A stretch of 56,895 nt of DNA from Bacillota bacterium (GTDB lineage Bacteria > Bacillota > Clostridia > Tissierellales > Peptoniphilaceae). Positions 17,699 to 27,210 of the stretch are shown one piece after another. Within the stretch, counting starts at the first letter, position 1. Each line of letters begins with the position of its first letter. The notes beneath the pieces were generated by a model that did no database searches, was not told where the DNA came from, and saw only the letters and a program-made list of their open reading frames with translations. The position numbers were made by a program, and so were the translations under genes. The DNA lies in NCBI GenBank assembly GCA_029003555.1, contig JAQYCE010000075.1:1-56895 (forward strand). Reading direction: 5' to 3'.

Positions 17699-19144
17699 TT
17701 ATTGGCCCCGGTTGACCCGGTTGATCCATTGGTAGGACCGGACCTGGCTGGCGACCGACTCGGAGATCACGGCATTGCCGCCGACCAGGAAGACTTCGTT
17801 GGATGCGGAGGTCTTTTGGAGAACGGAGGCGGTGGGGGCCGGAAGGACATTTTTCCCGGTCAGAAGGATGGGGGCGCCATGGCGGGCGGCCAAGGGACCG
17901 GCGGCCAGGGCATCCGGGAAGTTGTCACCAACCGTCAGGTAGGCCCTCTGGGCATTGGGGAAGTTGGAGGCGACGATAGCGGCGGTATCGTAGCGGGTGG
18001 AGCCGGCCAGGCGTTGCTTGGCGCCCGGAAGGGCCCGGGCAACCCGGTCCGAGACGGCGACATCCCCGCCCACGATGACGGTTTGGGTGATTTGGAGGGC
18101 CTCCATCCCTTCCTTGACCTCCTGGGGAAGCTTGTCCTTGGTGACCAGGAAGATGGGGAGGTAGGATTGGGCAGCCAGGGGAGAAACGGAGAGAGCGTCA
18201 GCGAAGTTGGTCCCGGTGGTGACAAAGGCCTGGACAAACTGGCCGCCCTGCTTCCGGAGTTCCTTGGCGATGGATACGGAGGTATCGAAGCGGGTGTGGC
18301 CCGACAGGCGGACCACCCGGCCCTGCTTGCGGAGAGCAGCTTCCACCTGGCCGGAGATGGCGGAGGTCCCGCCCACGATGTAGATGGTCCGGGGACGGAG
18401 ACGGGCCACTTCCTTGGCCACATCCGACCGGAGGCTATTGGTGGGGTTGAGGAGGATGGGACCGCCCAAGGAGTGGGCCAGAGGGGTGGCGGTCAGGGCG
18501 TCGGCGAAGTCGTCCCCCCGGGCGATGATGACGGCCGGGGCAGAGGGATAGTCCTTAGCCAGGGCCAGGGCGGTGTCATAGCGAGTGGACCCGCTGATCC
18601 GCCGGGGCTGGTTGTAGGTCGGCCCCTGGTAGGCCTGGTTGGCCGAGGCCTTATTCCGCCCGATATAGACAGAGAAGACCAGCTGGTTGCCGACTTTAAA
18701 GGAGCTGGCACCGTCCACCGTCCGGAATTTCTCCATGGCCTGGAACGGGACGGGCTGGGCCTCTACACTTTTCAGGTCCCTGTTATCGCTTAAGCCCGTG
18801 GCCTGGTAGTTGATCCAGACCTTGAAGGTCCCTCCGGAGGGGAGGCAGGCTTCCTTATTGACCGTGACCAGCTTGGACCGGTCAAATTCAATATTTCGGA
18901 TTTGGGCTTGGCTAACCTTGACGCCGGGGCTGGCGGAATAGAAGAGGAGGGAATCCATCCGGTCGACGGGGATAGGCTTATCCGACTTGTTGGTGAAAAC
19001 CACTTGGATTTCTTGAGACTGGGCATAGTAACTGGGGGCCTGGCTTTCAAAAGGGAAAGCGGCCGCCAGGCTTGAGGGGCCGGCAATCAGGCTGAAGATG
19101 AGGGTCAAAGCCAGGATTCGGCCAAGCCATTTTTTGGGGTTCAT
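17699..19144 (-). CDS. Secreted protein with cell-wall-binding repeat 2 (CWB2) domains
   Basis: Signal peptide MNPKKWLGRILALTLIFSLIAGPSSLAAA; three CWB2 repeats (RISGSTRYDTALALAKD..., VRLSGHTRFDTSVSIAKE..., RLAGSTRYDTAAIVASN...) with IYIVGGTSAIS, VIVGGDVAVS and FLVGGNAVIS. Confidence 0.9.
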   Translation of the reverse strand: MNPKKWLGRILALTLIFSLIAGPSSLAAAFPFESQAPSYYAQSQEIQVVFTNKSDKPIPVDRMDSLLFYSASPGVKVSQAQIRNIEFDRSKLVTVNKEACLPSGGTFKVWINYQATGLSDNRDLKSVEAQPVPFQAMEKFRTVDGASSFKVGNQLVFSVYIGRNKASANQAYQGPTYNQPRRISGSTRYDTALALAKDYPSAPAVIIARGDDFADALTATPLAHSLGGPILLNPTNSLRSDVAKEVARLRPRTIYIVGGTSAISGQVEAALRKQGRVVRLSGHTRFDTSVSIAKELRKQGGQFVQAFVTTGTNFADALSVSPLAAQSYLPIFLVTKDKLPQEVKEGMEALQITQTVIVGGDVAVSDRVARALPGAKQRLAGSTRYDTAAIVASNFPNAQRAYLTVGDNFPDALAAGPLAARHGAPILLTGKNVLPAPTASVLQKTSASNEVFLVGGNAVISESVASQVRSYQWINRVNRGQ

Positions 19145-19408
19145 ACTACCTCCTTTAGGGTGAATGTAAGAAAAAACCACTAGATATAGTTTATTATGGC
19201 GTTTTTTATCCATTCCTATCCTACCATAGAATCACTCTTTTTTAAGGAAGATTTTGCCCTCTTAAGAAAAAATTTCCGCCCCTCCACCCTCCAAATCGAG
19301 TGTCAAATGAGGTAACCTAGACTATGAGTCTTCGGACCCTGTAATAAATTTTTGATCAGTCGGTTTTTCGGCTCAGGTTATTTTTAGAAATGATGAAAGG
19401 TGTTGACT

Positions 19409-20434
19409 ATGAAAAAAAGTTTTTCCATACGGGATTACATCATCAAGGTGCTGAACGGGATGGCCTGGGGCCTCTTTGCCTCCCTCCTCATCGGGACCAT
19501 CATCCGGACCCTGGGTCAGGTCCTGGGCCTCCCCCTCCTAGTCTCCTTCGGGACCATGGCCATGCAGATGATGAGCCCGGCCATCGGGGTCGGCGTGGCC
19601 TATGTCCTCAAGGCCCCTGCCCTGGTGGTCATGTCGGCGGTGGCCTGCGGGGCCATGGGGGGTGGAGCCCTCCAGATTGCGGAAAGCGGGATCACCATCC
19701 GGGTTGGGGAGCCCGTGGGGGCCTTCGTTGCCGCTCTCGGAGCGGTGGAAGTGGGCCGGAGGGTGGCCGGGAAGACCCCGGTGGACATCCTCCTGGTCCC
19801 CCTGGTTACCGTCCTTGTGGGCGGACTTTTGGGTAAGTTTGTTTCCCCGGTCATGTCCGAGGTCATGACCGGCCTGGGCCAGGTTATCAACCGGGCGACC
19901 GAGCTCCAGCCTGTTCCGATGGGGATCGCCGTCTCCGTCCTCATGGGGATCATCCTGACCCTCCCCATCTCATCAGCCGCCCTGGCGGTCTCCCTCAACC
20001 TGTCGGGCCTGGCCGCCGGGGCCGCCACAGTGGGCTGCTGCTGCAACATGATCGGCTTTGCCGTCGCCTCCTATAAAGACAACGGCTTCGGCGGTTCCCT
20101 GGCCCAGGGGATCGGAACCTCTATGCTCCAGATCCCCAACATCGTCAAGAAGCCGGCCATCTGGCTCCCGGCCATTGTGGCCTCAGCCGTCCTGGGCCCC
20201 CTCTCTTCGGCCGTCCTGGGGATGACCTCCAACGCCACGGGGGCCGGCATGGGGACCTCCGGCCTGGTGGGCCAATTTGCCCAGGTCTCCGTCATGGGGA
20301 CCAGCCCATCCGTCCTCTTCCAGATCGCCCTCATGCACTTCATCCTCCCCGGCCTCATCGCCGGCCTGGTGGCTTCTTTCATGAGGAAGAGGGGGTGGAT
20401 CCGGCCCGGCGACATGACCCTCCAGACCGAATAG
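19409..20434 (+). CDS. PTS EIIC-like membrane transporter (PTS_EIIC_2 type)
   Basis: Multi-TM protein; MKKSFSIRDYIIKVLNGMAWGLFASLLIGTIIRTLGQ...AVACGAMGGGALQIAESG...GCCCNMIGFAVASYKDNG. Confidence 0.8.
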   Translation: MKKSFSIRDYIIKVLNGMAWGLFASLLIGTIIRTLGQVLGLPLLVSFGTMAMQMMSPAIGVGVAYVLKAPALVVMSAVACGAMGGGALQIAESGITIRVGEPVGAFVAALGAVEVGRRVAGKTPVDILLVPLVTVLVGGLLGKFVSPVMSEVMTGLGQVINRATELQPVPMGIAVSVLMGIILTLPISSAALAVSLNLSGLAAGAATVGCCCNMIGFAVASYKDNGFGGSLAQGIGTSMLQIPNIVKKPAIWLPAIVASAVLGPLSSAVLGMTSNATGAGMGTSGLVGQFAQVSVMGTSPSVLFQIALMHFILPGLIAGLVASFMRKRGWIRPGDMTLQTE

Positions 20435-20443
20435 GAGGCGAAA

Positions 20444-21064
20444 ATGGCGTATAAACGACGGAAAATCATGCGGGGGAAGAAGCTCTACCTGGCCAAGAAG
20501 GAAATCCGAAAGACCGTCCGGGCCAAGGCGGAGACCCTCCCTCCTTCATACTATAAAGATGCGGGCCTGGCCATGACCCGCCTGATCCGGGATTGGCCCG
20601 GCTTCCGGGAAGCCCGGTCGGTCCTGGCCTTTATGCCCATCAAGGGGGAGGTGGACATCCTCCCCATGGTCCGGGAGATCCTGGAGGCGGGCAAGACCCT
20701 CTACCTTCCCCGGGTGGATTCAACAAAAAAGGGGCTCATGTCGGCAGTGGAAGTGGCCTCCCTGGATGACCTGGTTTCGGGAACCTGGGGGATCCGGGAG
20801 CCCGCCAAGGACAAGCCGGCTGCCTCACCCCGGGCCATCGACCTGGTCATTGTTCCCTGCCTGGCGGCCAGTCGGGACGGTCTCCGGATGGGGAAGGGAG
20901 GGGGCTTCTACGACCGCTTCATGAAGGGCTACCGGGGGGAGACCATTCTCCTCTGCCCGGAAGCCTTTATCCTGGACCGGGTCCCTATGGGCTATTTTGA
21001 CATTGCCTACTCCTATGTCCTGACGGAAGAGGGTATATTTAAAGAAGGCAAGCAAATTTTGTAA
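20444..21064 (+). CDS. 5-formyltetrahydrofolate cyclo-ligase
   Basis: LAKKEIRKTVRAKAETLPP...VLAFMPIKGEVDILPMV...KTLYLPRV...RMGKGGGFYDRF signature. Confidence 0.93.
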   Translation: MAYKRRKIMRGKKLYLAKKEIRKTVRAKAETLPPSYYKDAGLAMTRLIRDWPGFREARSVLAFMPIKGEVDILPMVREILEAGKTLYLPRVDSTKKGLMSAVEVASLDDLVSGTWGIREPAKDKPAASPRAIDLVIVPCLAASRDGLRMGKGGGFYDRFMKGYRGETILLCPEAFILDRVPMGYFDIAYSYVLTEEGIFKEGKQIL

Positions 21065-21079
21065 ACCAAGGAGGTTCCT

Positions 21080-23542
21080 ATGCAAGCGTCCTATGAGCTC
21101 TTAGGTCAATTTTACCTGGGCAAGCGGGTTGACCTGGACGAGGGGGTCCGGGAGGAGGGCTACTATCTCTATGACTCGGCCGACTTGACCACCCACGCCG
21201 TATCCGTGGGTATGACGGGGTCCGGGAAGACGGGCCTGTCCATCGACCTCCTGGAAGAGGCCGCCATGGACGGGATCCCCACCATCATTGTGGACCCCAA
21301 GGGGGATATGGCCAACCTCCTCCTGAACTTCCCGGACCTGGCCTCCGCTTCCTTCCGCCCCTGGCTGTCGAAAGAGGAAGCCCGGAAGGAGGGGGTGAGC
21401 CCGGATGACCTGGCCGAGAGGACGGCGTCGACCTGGAAGAAGGGCCTGGCCGACTGGGATCAGGACGGGGACCGGATGGCTGCCCTCAAGAATGCCGTGG
21501 ACCGTAAGCTCTACACCCCGGGGTCCAATGCGGGGATCCCTCTTTCCATCGCTTCCATGGGGGCCTTCCCCGGCCGAGAGATCCTGGATAATCGGGAGGT
21601 CTTCCTGGATAGCGTCCAGGCCGCAGCCACGGACTTCCTGACCCTGGCCGGGATCGAAGCCGACCCCATGACCTCCCGGGACCACATCCTCCTTTCCACC
21701 ATCATTGAGAAGACCTGGAGCCAAGGGAAATCCCTCACCATCGAGGACATGGTGGCCCTGGTCATGGACCCGCCCCTGGATAAGGTGGGGGTCATCCCCC
21801 TGGAGACCTACTATTCCAAGAAGGACCGGATGAGCCTGGCCATGGCCATGAATAATGTCCTGGCGGCCCCTTCCTTTGGGGTCTGGATGGAGGGGGAGCC
21901 CCTGGACATCGACAAGCTCCTCTATACCGAGGACGGCCGGCCCCGTCACTCCATTCTCTCCATCAGCCACCTGTCGGAATCCTCTCGGATGTTTTTTGTG
22001 ACCATGGTCCTCCACAAGCTTTTGGCCTGGGTCCGCCGCCAGCCCGGGACCTCCTCTCTCCGGGCCATCTTTTATATGGATGAGATTTTCGGCTTCCTTC
22101 CGCCCGTGGCCAACCCGCCCTCCAAGCCCCCCTTCCTGACCCTCCTCAAGCAGGCCCGGGCCTATGGATTGGGCTTGGTCCTGGCCAGCCAGAATCCCGT
22201 GGACCTGGACTATAAGGCCCTGTCCAATATCGGGACCTGGTTCATCGGCCGCCTCCAAACCAAGCAGGACAAGAACCGGCTCCTGGATGGCCTGGAGGAG
22301 GGGGAGGGCGGCCTGGGTGGGGACCGGGACCGGATCGATCGGATCCTCTCCGACCTCCCCAAGCGAACCTTCCTGGTCAAGAATGTCCATGCCGACGGCT
22401 TGGACCTCATCCAATCCCGTTGGGCCATGTCCTACCTGGCCGGTCCCCTGAGCCGGCCCCAGCTGGCCCTCCTGAAAGAGGAGGAGGGGGAGGCTGAGCT
22501 AGCCGGTCCGGCAAGTGCGGACCCGGTCCCGGGGACTGGCTTGGAGACCAGATCGGCTCCTGTTGAGACCCCGGCTCCCCAAGTCCCCTCCGGAGAGGAG
22601 GACCTCCAGGCCCATCTCCCCTCCCTGGATGGGGTAGACCAGTACCTGGTGGACGGAGGGGAGGGGGTCTATATCCCCGTCCTCTATGGCCTTGGCGAGA
22701 CGACCTATTTCGACCGGTCGGTCAAGACCGAGGCCCGGCGGGAGACCATCTGGTCCACCCCCCTCATGGAGGGTCCTATCCCGGTGGATTGGTCCACGAC
22801 GGCCGGGATCACGGCCCGGCCCGGGGACCTGAGAAAGGACCTCCCCACGGGCGCCCGCCTGGCCCCCCTTCCGGCCGGCGGGGTCACCGGCAAGGCCATG
22901 AAGGCCTGGGCCAAGGACCTGGAGGACTACATCTACCGGAATGACCGCTTCTTTCTTTATGAGAACAAGAAGCTGTCCCTGGTTTCCGACCCGGAGGAAT
23001 CCTTGTCCGACTTCCAGGTCCGGGCGGATATGGCCTTCCGAGAGGAGAGGGACCGGGCCGTCCAGGCCCTGAGGGCTTCTTATGAGAAGAAGATCCGGGC
23101 AGCAGAGGCCAAGGTGGAGACCGCCCGCCAGCGGCTAGAGCGAGAGGAGGACCAGGCAGCCAAGGCCCGGTCCAACACCATGATTTCCGTGGGCTCGGCC
23201 ATCCTGGATGGCCTCCTGGGGAAGAAGATCTTCGGCAAGACCACGGCCAACAAGGCGGCGACTGCTGCCCGGGCCGCCGGCCGCCAGAGGGAGCAGGTCT
23301 CGGATATCGACCGGGCCCAAACCGGTCTGACCGGCCGGGAAGAGGACCTGGCCCTCCTGGAAGAGGAGATGAGCCGGGAGATCCGCGCCCTCCAGGAGGA
23401 GTGGGAGGCCAAGGGGAGGGAGGTCACCGACCTGGCTCTGAAGCCCAGGAAGGCGGACATCCACCTGGCCACCTTCCTCCTGGTTTGGGTTCCTCAAGAC
23501 CGGGTCCAAATCGCTAAGCGGGAGGATCCGGACCGGCAATGA
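21080..23542 (+). CDS. HerA-like P-loop ATPase (DUF87/853-type)
   Basis: 820 aa; Walker A GMTGSGKTGLSIDLLEEAA, IIVDPKGDMANLL, Walker B FYMDEIFGFLPP, GLVLASQNPVDLDYKAL; long C-terminal coiled coil. Confidence 0.85.
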   Translation: MQASYELLGQFYLGKRVDLDEGVREEGYYLYDSADLTTHAVSVGMTGSGKTGLSIDLLEEAAMDGIPTIIVDPKGDMANLLLNFPDLASASFRPWLSKEEARKEGVSPDDLAERTASTWKKGLADWDQDGDRMAALKNAVDRKLYTPGSNAGIPLSIASMGAFPGREILDNREVFLDSVQAAATDFLTLAGIEADPMTSRDHILLSTIIEKTWSQGKSLTIEDMVALVMDPPLDKVGVIPLETYYSKKDRMSLAMAMNNVLAAPSFGVWMEGEPLDIDKLLYTEDGRPRHSILSISHLSESSRMFFVTMVLHKLLAWVRRQPGTSSLRAIFYMDEIFGFLPPVANPPSKPPFLTLLKQARAYGLGLVLASQNPVDLDYKALSNIGTWFIGRLQTKQDKNRLLDGLEEGEGGLGGDRDRIDRILSDLPKRTFLVKNVHADGLDLIQSRWAMSYLAGPLSRPQLALLKEEEGEAELAGPASADPVPGTGLETRSAPVETPAPQVPSGEEDLQAHLPSLDGVDQYLVDGGEGVYIPVLYGLGETTYFDRSVKTEARRETIWSTPLMEGPIPVDWSTTAGITARPGDLRKDLPTGARLAPLPAGGVTGKAMKAWAKDLEDYIYRNDRFFLYENKKLSLVSDPEESLSDFQVRADMAFREERDRAVQALRASYEKKIRAAEAKVETARQRLEREEDQAAKARSNTMISVGSAILDGLLGKKIFGKTTANKAATAARAAGRQREQVSDIDRAQTGLTGREEDLALLEEEMSREIRALQEEWEAKGREVTDLALKPRKADIHLATFLLVWVPQDRVQIAKREDPDRQ

Positions 23543-24291
23543 CCGGGTTTGTGAAAGAGAAAGTAGGCAGCATGTCTTTTGAATTTTGCCCCAACGGCTG
23601 CATGCAATGCACCCGACAAATCGATATTTTCTCCGCCCTTCCCCTGGAAAGCCAGGAGAAGGTCTCCCGTCTGGCCATCCACCGGGTTTACGAAAAGGGG
23701 GAGACCATCTTCCGTGAGGGGGACCAGGCGGATGCCTTCTATGTCATCCACGCCGGCCAGGTCAAGCTCAATTCCTTCGACAGCGAGGGGAAGGAGACGA
23801 TCTATGAGATCCTTTCCGACCAGGAGGTGATTGCCGAGGACATCTTCCTGGAAGAGACCGCCTACCCCTATTCGGCCACCTGCCTGGTGGATACCTGGAC
23901 CTGCCAGATTTCTCGGACCGACTTCATCCAACTCCTCATGGAGGAGCCGGAGACTACCTTGACCTTCCTGGGGTCTATGAGCCGGAAGCTCCGGGCGGCC
24001 AAGGAGAGGTCGGCCCTCCTCTTTGAGAACAATGCGGAGGTCCGCCTGGCCCGTTTCATCTACCTCCAGACTCTCAACAACCACGGCCGGGATCTTGAGC
24101 TGACGGTGGATGAAATTGCCGGGTCCATCAACCTCCGCCGGGAGACGGTCTCCCGGAAGATCGGCCTTCTAACCAAGCGGGGTTTTATCGAGCGGTCCGG
24201 CCAGTCGGGGATCCGGATTCTTGATCTGGAGGGCCTCCATCGATTTGTTACTGACCGAGGGTCACCCCTCTCCACCCGCCCCCTCGATTGA
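23539..24291 (+). CDS. Crp/Fnr-family transcriptional regulator with N-terminal Cys cluster
   Basis: FCPNGCMQC N-terminus; cNMP-like domain; HTH IAGSINLRRETVSRKIGLLTKRGFIE; ATGA overlap with upstream gene. Confidence 0.93.
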   Translation: MTGFVKEKVGSMSFEFCPNGCMQCTRQIDIFSALPLESQEKVSRLAIHRVYEKGETIFREGDQADAFYVIHAGQVKLNSFDSEGKETIYEILSDQEVIAEDIFLEETAYPYSATCLVDTWTCQISRTDFIQLLMEEPETTLTFLGSMSRKLRAAKERSALLFENNAEVRLARFIYLQTLNNHGRDLELTVDEIAGSINLRRETVSRKIGLLTKRGFIERSGQSGIRILDLEGLHRFVTDRGSPLSTRPLD

Positions 24292-24308
24292 AGATTTGGA
24301 GAACACTT

Positions 24309-25220
24309 ATGTTAGACGTTTGTTTGCTGGGTACCGGCGGCATGATGCCCCTGCCGGGCCGTCACCTGACCGCCCTCCTCCTCCGCCACCAGGGTCATTC
24401 CATCCTGGTCGATTGCGGGGAAGGAACCCAGGTCGCCATCCGAAAATACGCCTGGTCCATGCATTCCATTGATTGCATTTGCTTCACCCACGTCCACGGG
24501 GACCATGTGGCCGGCATTTCCGGCCTCCTTTCCTCTATGGGGACGGAAGGGCGGACCGAGCCGGTCCATATCATTGGCCCTGCCCAAATAGAGCCCGTCA
24601 TCTCCCACCTTTGTATTGTTGTGGCCGTTCCTTTTGACGTCATCTTCCATACGGTGGATGAAGGGACCTTCGACTTCTTCGGCGTCACCATCACCCCCTT
24701 CCCCGTTAACCACAACATCACTTGCTACGGTTACCGCTTCGACATCGACCGCCTCCCCGTCTTCCTGCCTGATCGGGCCAAGGCCCTGGGCATCCCGGTC
24801 CAGGAGTGGTCCAAGCTCCAAAAGGGGGAGAGCGTCCGGGTGGGCTTGAAAAAATTTACCCCTGACCAGGTCCGGGGACCCAGCCGCCGGGGGATTTCCC
24901 TGGTTTACTCCACGGACACCCGGCCCTGCCGGAGCCTGGAGGATGCGGCCTATGACGTGGACCTTCTGGTCACCGAGGGGATCTATGGGGATCCCGATAA
25001 GGCCCAATCGGCCAAAGAGAAGAAGCATATGACCGCCCAGGAAGCCGCCCTCCTGGCCAAAAATGCGGGTGCCCGGGAAAGCTGGCTAACCCACTATTCT
25101 CCCTCCTTCCGCAACCAGAGGGACTATGTCCGGGACATCGCCGCTATCAACCCCACCGTCCGCTTTGCCAGGGATGGCGACCGGAAGACCATCCTATTTG
25201 ACGACCAGGAAGAGGATTAG
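24309..25220 (+). CDS. rnz: Ribonuclease Z
   Basis: MLDVCLLGTGGMMPLPGRHLTALLL...DCGEGTQVAIRKY...CFTHVHGDHVAGISGLL...YSTDTRPC; start ATG at 24309. Confidence 0.9.
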   Translation: MLDVCLLGTGGMMPLPGRHLTALLLRHQGHSILVDCGEGTQVAIRKYAWSMHSIDCICFTHVHGDHVAGISGLLSSMGTEGRTEPVHIIGPAQIEPVISHLCIVVAVPFDVIFHTVDEGTFDFFGVTITPFPVNHNITCYGYRFDIDRLPVFLPDRAKALGIPVQEWSKLQKGESVRVGLKKFTPDQVRGPSRRGISLVYSTDTRPCRSLEDAAYDVDLLVTEGIYGDPDKAQSAKEKKHMTAQEAALLAKNAGARESWLTHYSPSFRNQRDYVRDIAAINPTVRFARDGDRKTILFDDQEED

Positions 25221-25250
25221 GGTCGGAGAAAGCGGAATTTTGGACAAAGA

Positions 25251-25284
25251 AAAACCCGGATCGGGCGAGGCCCGGTCCGGGTTT
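25251..25284. terminator. Bidirectional terminator hairpin between convergent genes
   Basis: AAAACCCGGatCGGGC gagg CCCGGTCCGGGTTTT. Confidence 0.85.
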
Positions 25285-25304
25285 TATTCGTCTTCGCTAA
25301 TTCC

Positions 25305-25487
25305 TTAGTTGGAAGCAGCTTCGGAAGACTCGGCGGGAGCTTCAGAAGACTCAGCAGGAGCTTCAGAAGAAACAGCGGACTCAGCAGGAGCAGCAGATTC
25401 AGCAGGCTTGTTGTCCTTTTTGCCACAGCCAACGAGGGCAAGAGCTAAAGCCAGGAACAGAGCACCTTTGGTCAAAACTTTTTTCAT
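25305..25487 (-). CDS. Very small lipoprotein with Ala/Pro/Glu/Ser-rich tail
   Basis: MKKVLTKGALFLALALALVGCGKKDNKPAESAAPAESAVSSEAPAESSEAPAESSEAASN; lipobox LVGC; 60 aa; start ATG at 25487 after an aggagg RBS. Confidence 0.8.
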   Translation of the reverse strand: MKKVLTKGALFLALALALVGCGKKDNKPAESAAPAESAVSSEAPAESSEAPAESSEAASN

Positions 25488-25882
25488 TTCAATCCTCCTA
25501 AATTTCCTCCCATCCGGGAGGGACTTTCTCACCCCATATTGGGGCATTCAGTACATACATAGAGTACCACGATCAGATTTTGAAAAGTGTAGAGATTGTG
25601 AATATTGGCCAAGCCAAATCCCGACCCTATTCCTTTCAAAATTGATACCTGATAGTTATACCACGTTAAAAGCAGGTAAGACAAGTGTAAAATCGAAATT
25701 TTGCAAAAGATTTTTTGGGAAATTTCCGGGATAAAAGAGGGGAAAGTTGGGCAATCTCCGGGACATCTTTTGCCTAGACTGGTGGTGGAGGGGGAAAGGA
25801 CAGGCCTCCCCCTCCGGCAAAGCCTTTCTCCCTCTCGGAGAGGCGGTCGCATGGAAAGTCCTTCGCAAGGAAAGGTGGTCGC

Positions 25883-26362
25883 ATGGAAATTTATCGGATT
25901 CCTTTTTACTTATTCCTTCCCTTTGTCCTCTGGTCCGGCTTTGTTGATGAGCGGGAGCAGCGGATCCCCAATGAGGCGATTCTTGTCGGCCTCACCCTCT
26001 TCGGCCTCTCTTCCTTGGTCTTCGCCCTGACCGCCAACCTGGGCCCGCCCTTCTACGGACCGGAAGAATACACCGCCCTCTGGTTGGGCCAGCTGACCTG
26101 GGGCTTGGCTGCCTTCTTCTTCCTCCTGGCCCTGGTCCTCATCTTCCGAGGTGGCATAGGGATGGGGGATATCAAGCTAATCGCATGCCTCTTTCTCTTT
26201 CTGACTTCAGCAGGTCTCCTGGTCCTCGCCCTGGCCCTGAGCCTGACCCTGGTCCGCTTCTTTTGGCTTCGCCTGTGCAAGAAGGCCCGGTCTCCTCTTC
26301 CCTTTGCGGGATCTCTATTCCTGTCCTGTCTGGTTTTTCTAATACTTGTCCATTGCTTGTGA
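25883..26362 (+). CDS. Prepilin peptidase-like A24 protease (small, no N-terminal methylase domain)
   Basis: Multi-TM; DEREQRIPN and GGIGMGDIKLIA motifs carrying the two Asp of A24 peptidases. Confidence 0.8.
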   Translation: MEIYRIPFYLFLPFVLWSGFVDEREQRIPNEAILVGLTLFGLSSLVFALTANLGPPFYGPEEYTALWLGQLTWGLAAFFFLLALVLIFRGGIGMGDIKLIACLFLFLTSAGLLVLALALSLTLVRFFWLRLCKKARSPLPFAGSLFLSCLVFLILVHCL

Positions 26363-26472
26363 TGTTAAGTGGTAGGGGTGGGCCTATTCAGCGGTAAAGA
26401 GCATAGCCAGGCGGGTGCAGTCATCCGGGTGCATGGGCAGTCATGATGCCCAATAAATTGCGTTTAAACTGA

Positions 26473-26808
26473 TTAATCATGAGATAGCTTACTATTGACA
26501 TAAGGTATCGACAAAATCAGGAGGACGGCTGGAACAAGAAGAAACCATGCTCTCGAATCCTCTGTTAATTGAGAATATATACCAGATAATCGCAATATTA
26601 AGAAGAAAATAGCACTAACAATGGAAATAAAAATCAGACTTTTAGCACATAATCTTTGAGCTAAATCCCAATTTTTTTGTGATGAAGTAGATTTTTTTGT
26701 TCTAAAACCAATCAGGCTGTTAATATTCTGTGGCGGTTTTACATATAGTACTACTCCAAAAATAAGCAGTAGTATAGGAATAAAAATATATCCAATATAG
26801 ACTTCCAC
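26473..26808 (-). CDS. SdpI-family-like membrane protein
   Basis: 111 aa, 3 TM; motif LIGFRTKKSTSSQKNWDLAQRLCAKSL resembles the SdpI C-terminal domain; AT-rich. Confidence 0.65.
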   Translation of the reverse strand: MEVYIGYIFIPILLLIFGVVLYVKPPQNINSLIGFRTKKSTSSQKNWDLAQRLCAKSLIFISIVSAIFFLILRLSGIYSQLTEDSRAWFLLVPAVLLILSIPYVNSKLSHD

Positions 26809-26947
26809 ATTAAATCCTTTCTAATTTACATCTCTTCAATTAGTTACTATAAGTGTTGGTTTGGTTACTCACATTATAGCCGAGATAAAATTTTGGCTCT
26901 TTCTTTGTATATTCTCTTACACCATTATATGGACATTGCTCTGCGAA

Positions 26948-27210
26948 GCCCCCTCAATCGGCAAATGTCCATTTAAGGGGGAGTCGTTTGTCCCCCTCAT
27001 TTGCCAAGATGGCCGTTTAAGGGGGAATGATTTGTCCCCCTCATGAGCTAAAATGGCCATTTAAGGGGGAATGATTTGTCCCCCTCATGAACCAAAAAAG
27101 CCGTTTAAGGGGGAATAATTTGTCCCCCTTATGAGCCAAAATGGCTATTTAAGGAGGAATCGCCAGACCCCCTCATTCGGCGAAATCGGGGAAAAGGGGG
27201 GTCGCCATGA
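26948..27210. repeat. 44-bp-period tandem hairpin repeat, array B (6 units)
   Basis: Unit starts at 26948, 26991, 27035, 27079, 27123 and 27167; consensus about tCCCCCTCATGAGCCAAAATGGCCATTTAAGGGGGAATGATTTG. Confidence 0.9.

Noticed and set aside
21080-23542. HerA-like ATPase as part of an anti-phage system (HerA-SIR2/HerA-DUF4297 type)
   Set aside because: No nuclease or NADase effector gene is adjacent; neighbours are folate cyclo-ligase, a regulator and RNase Z.
26948-27210. Regular 44-bp spacing suggested a CRISPR array
   Set aside because: The whole unit is repeated with gradual divergence; there is no invariant repeat alternating with unique spacers, and no cas genes are in the window.
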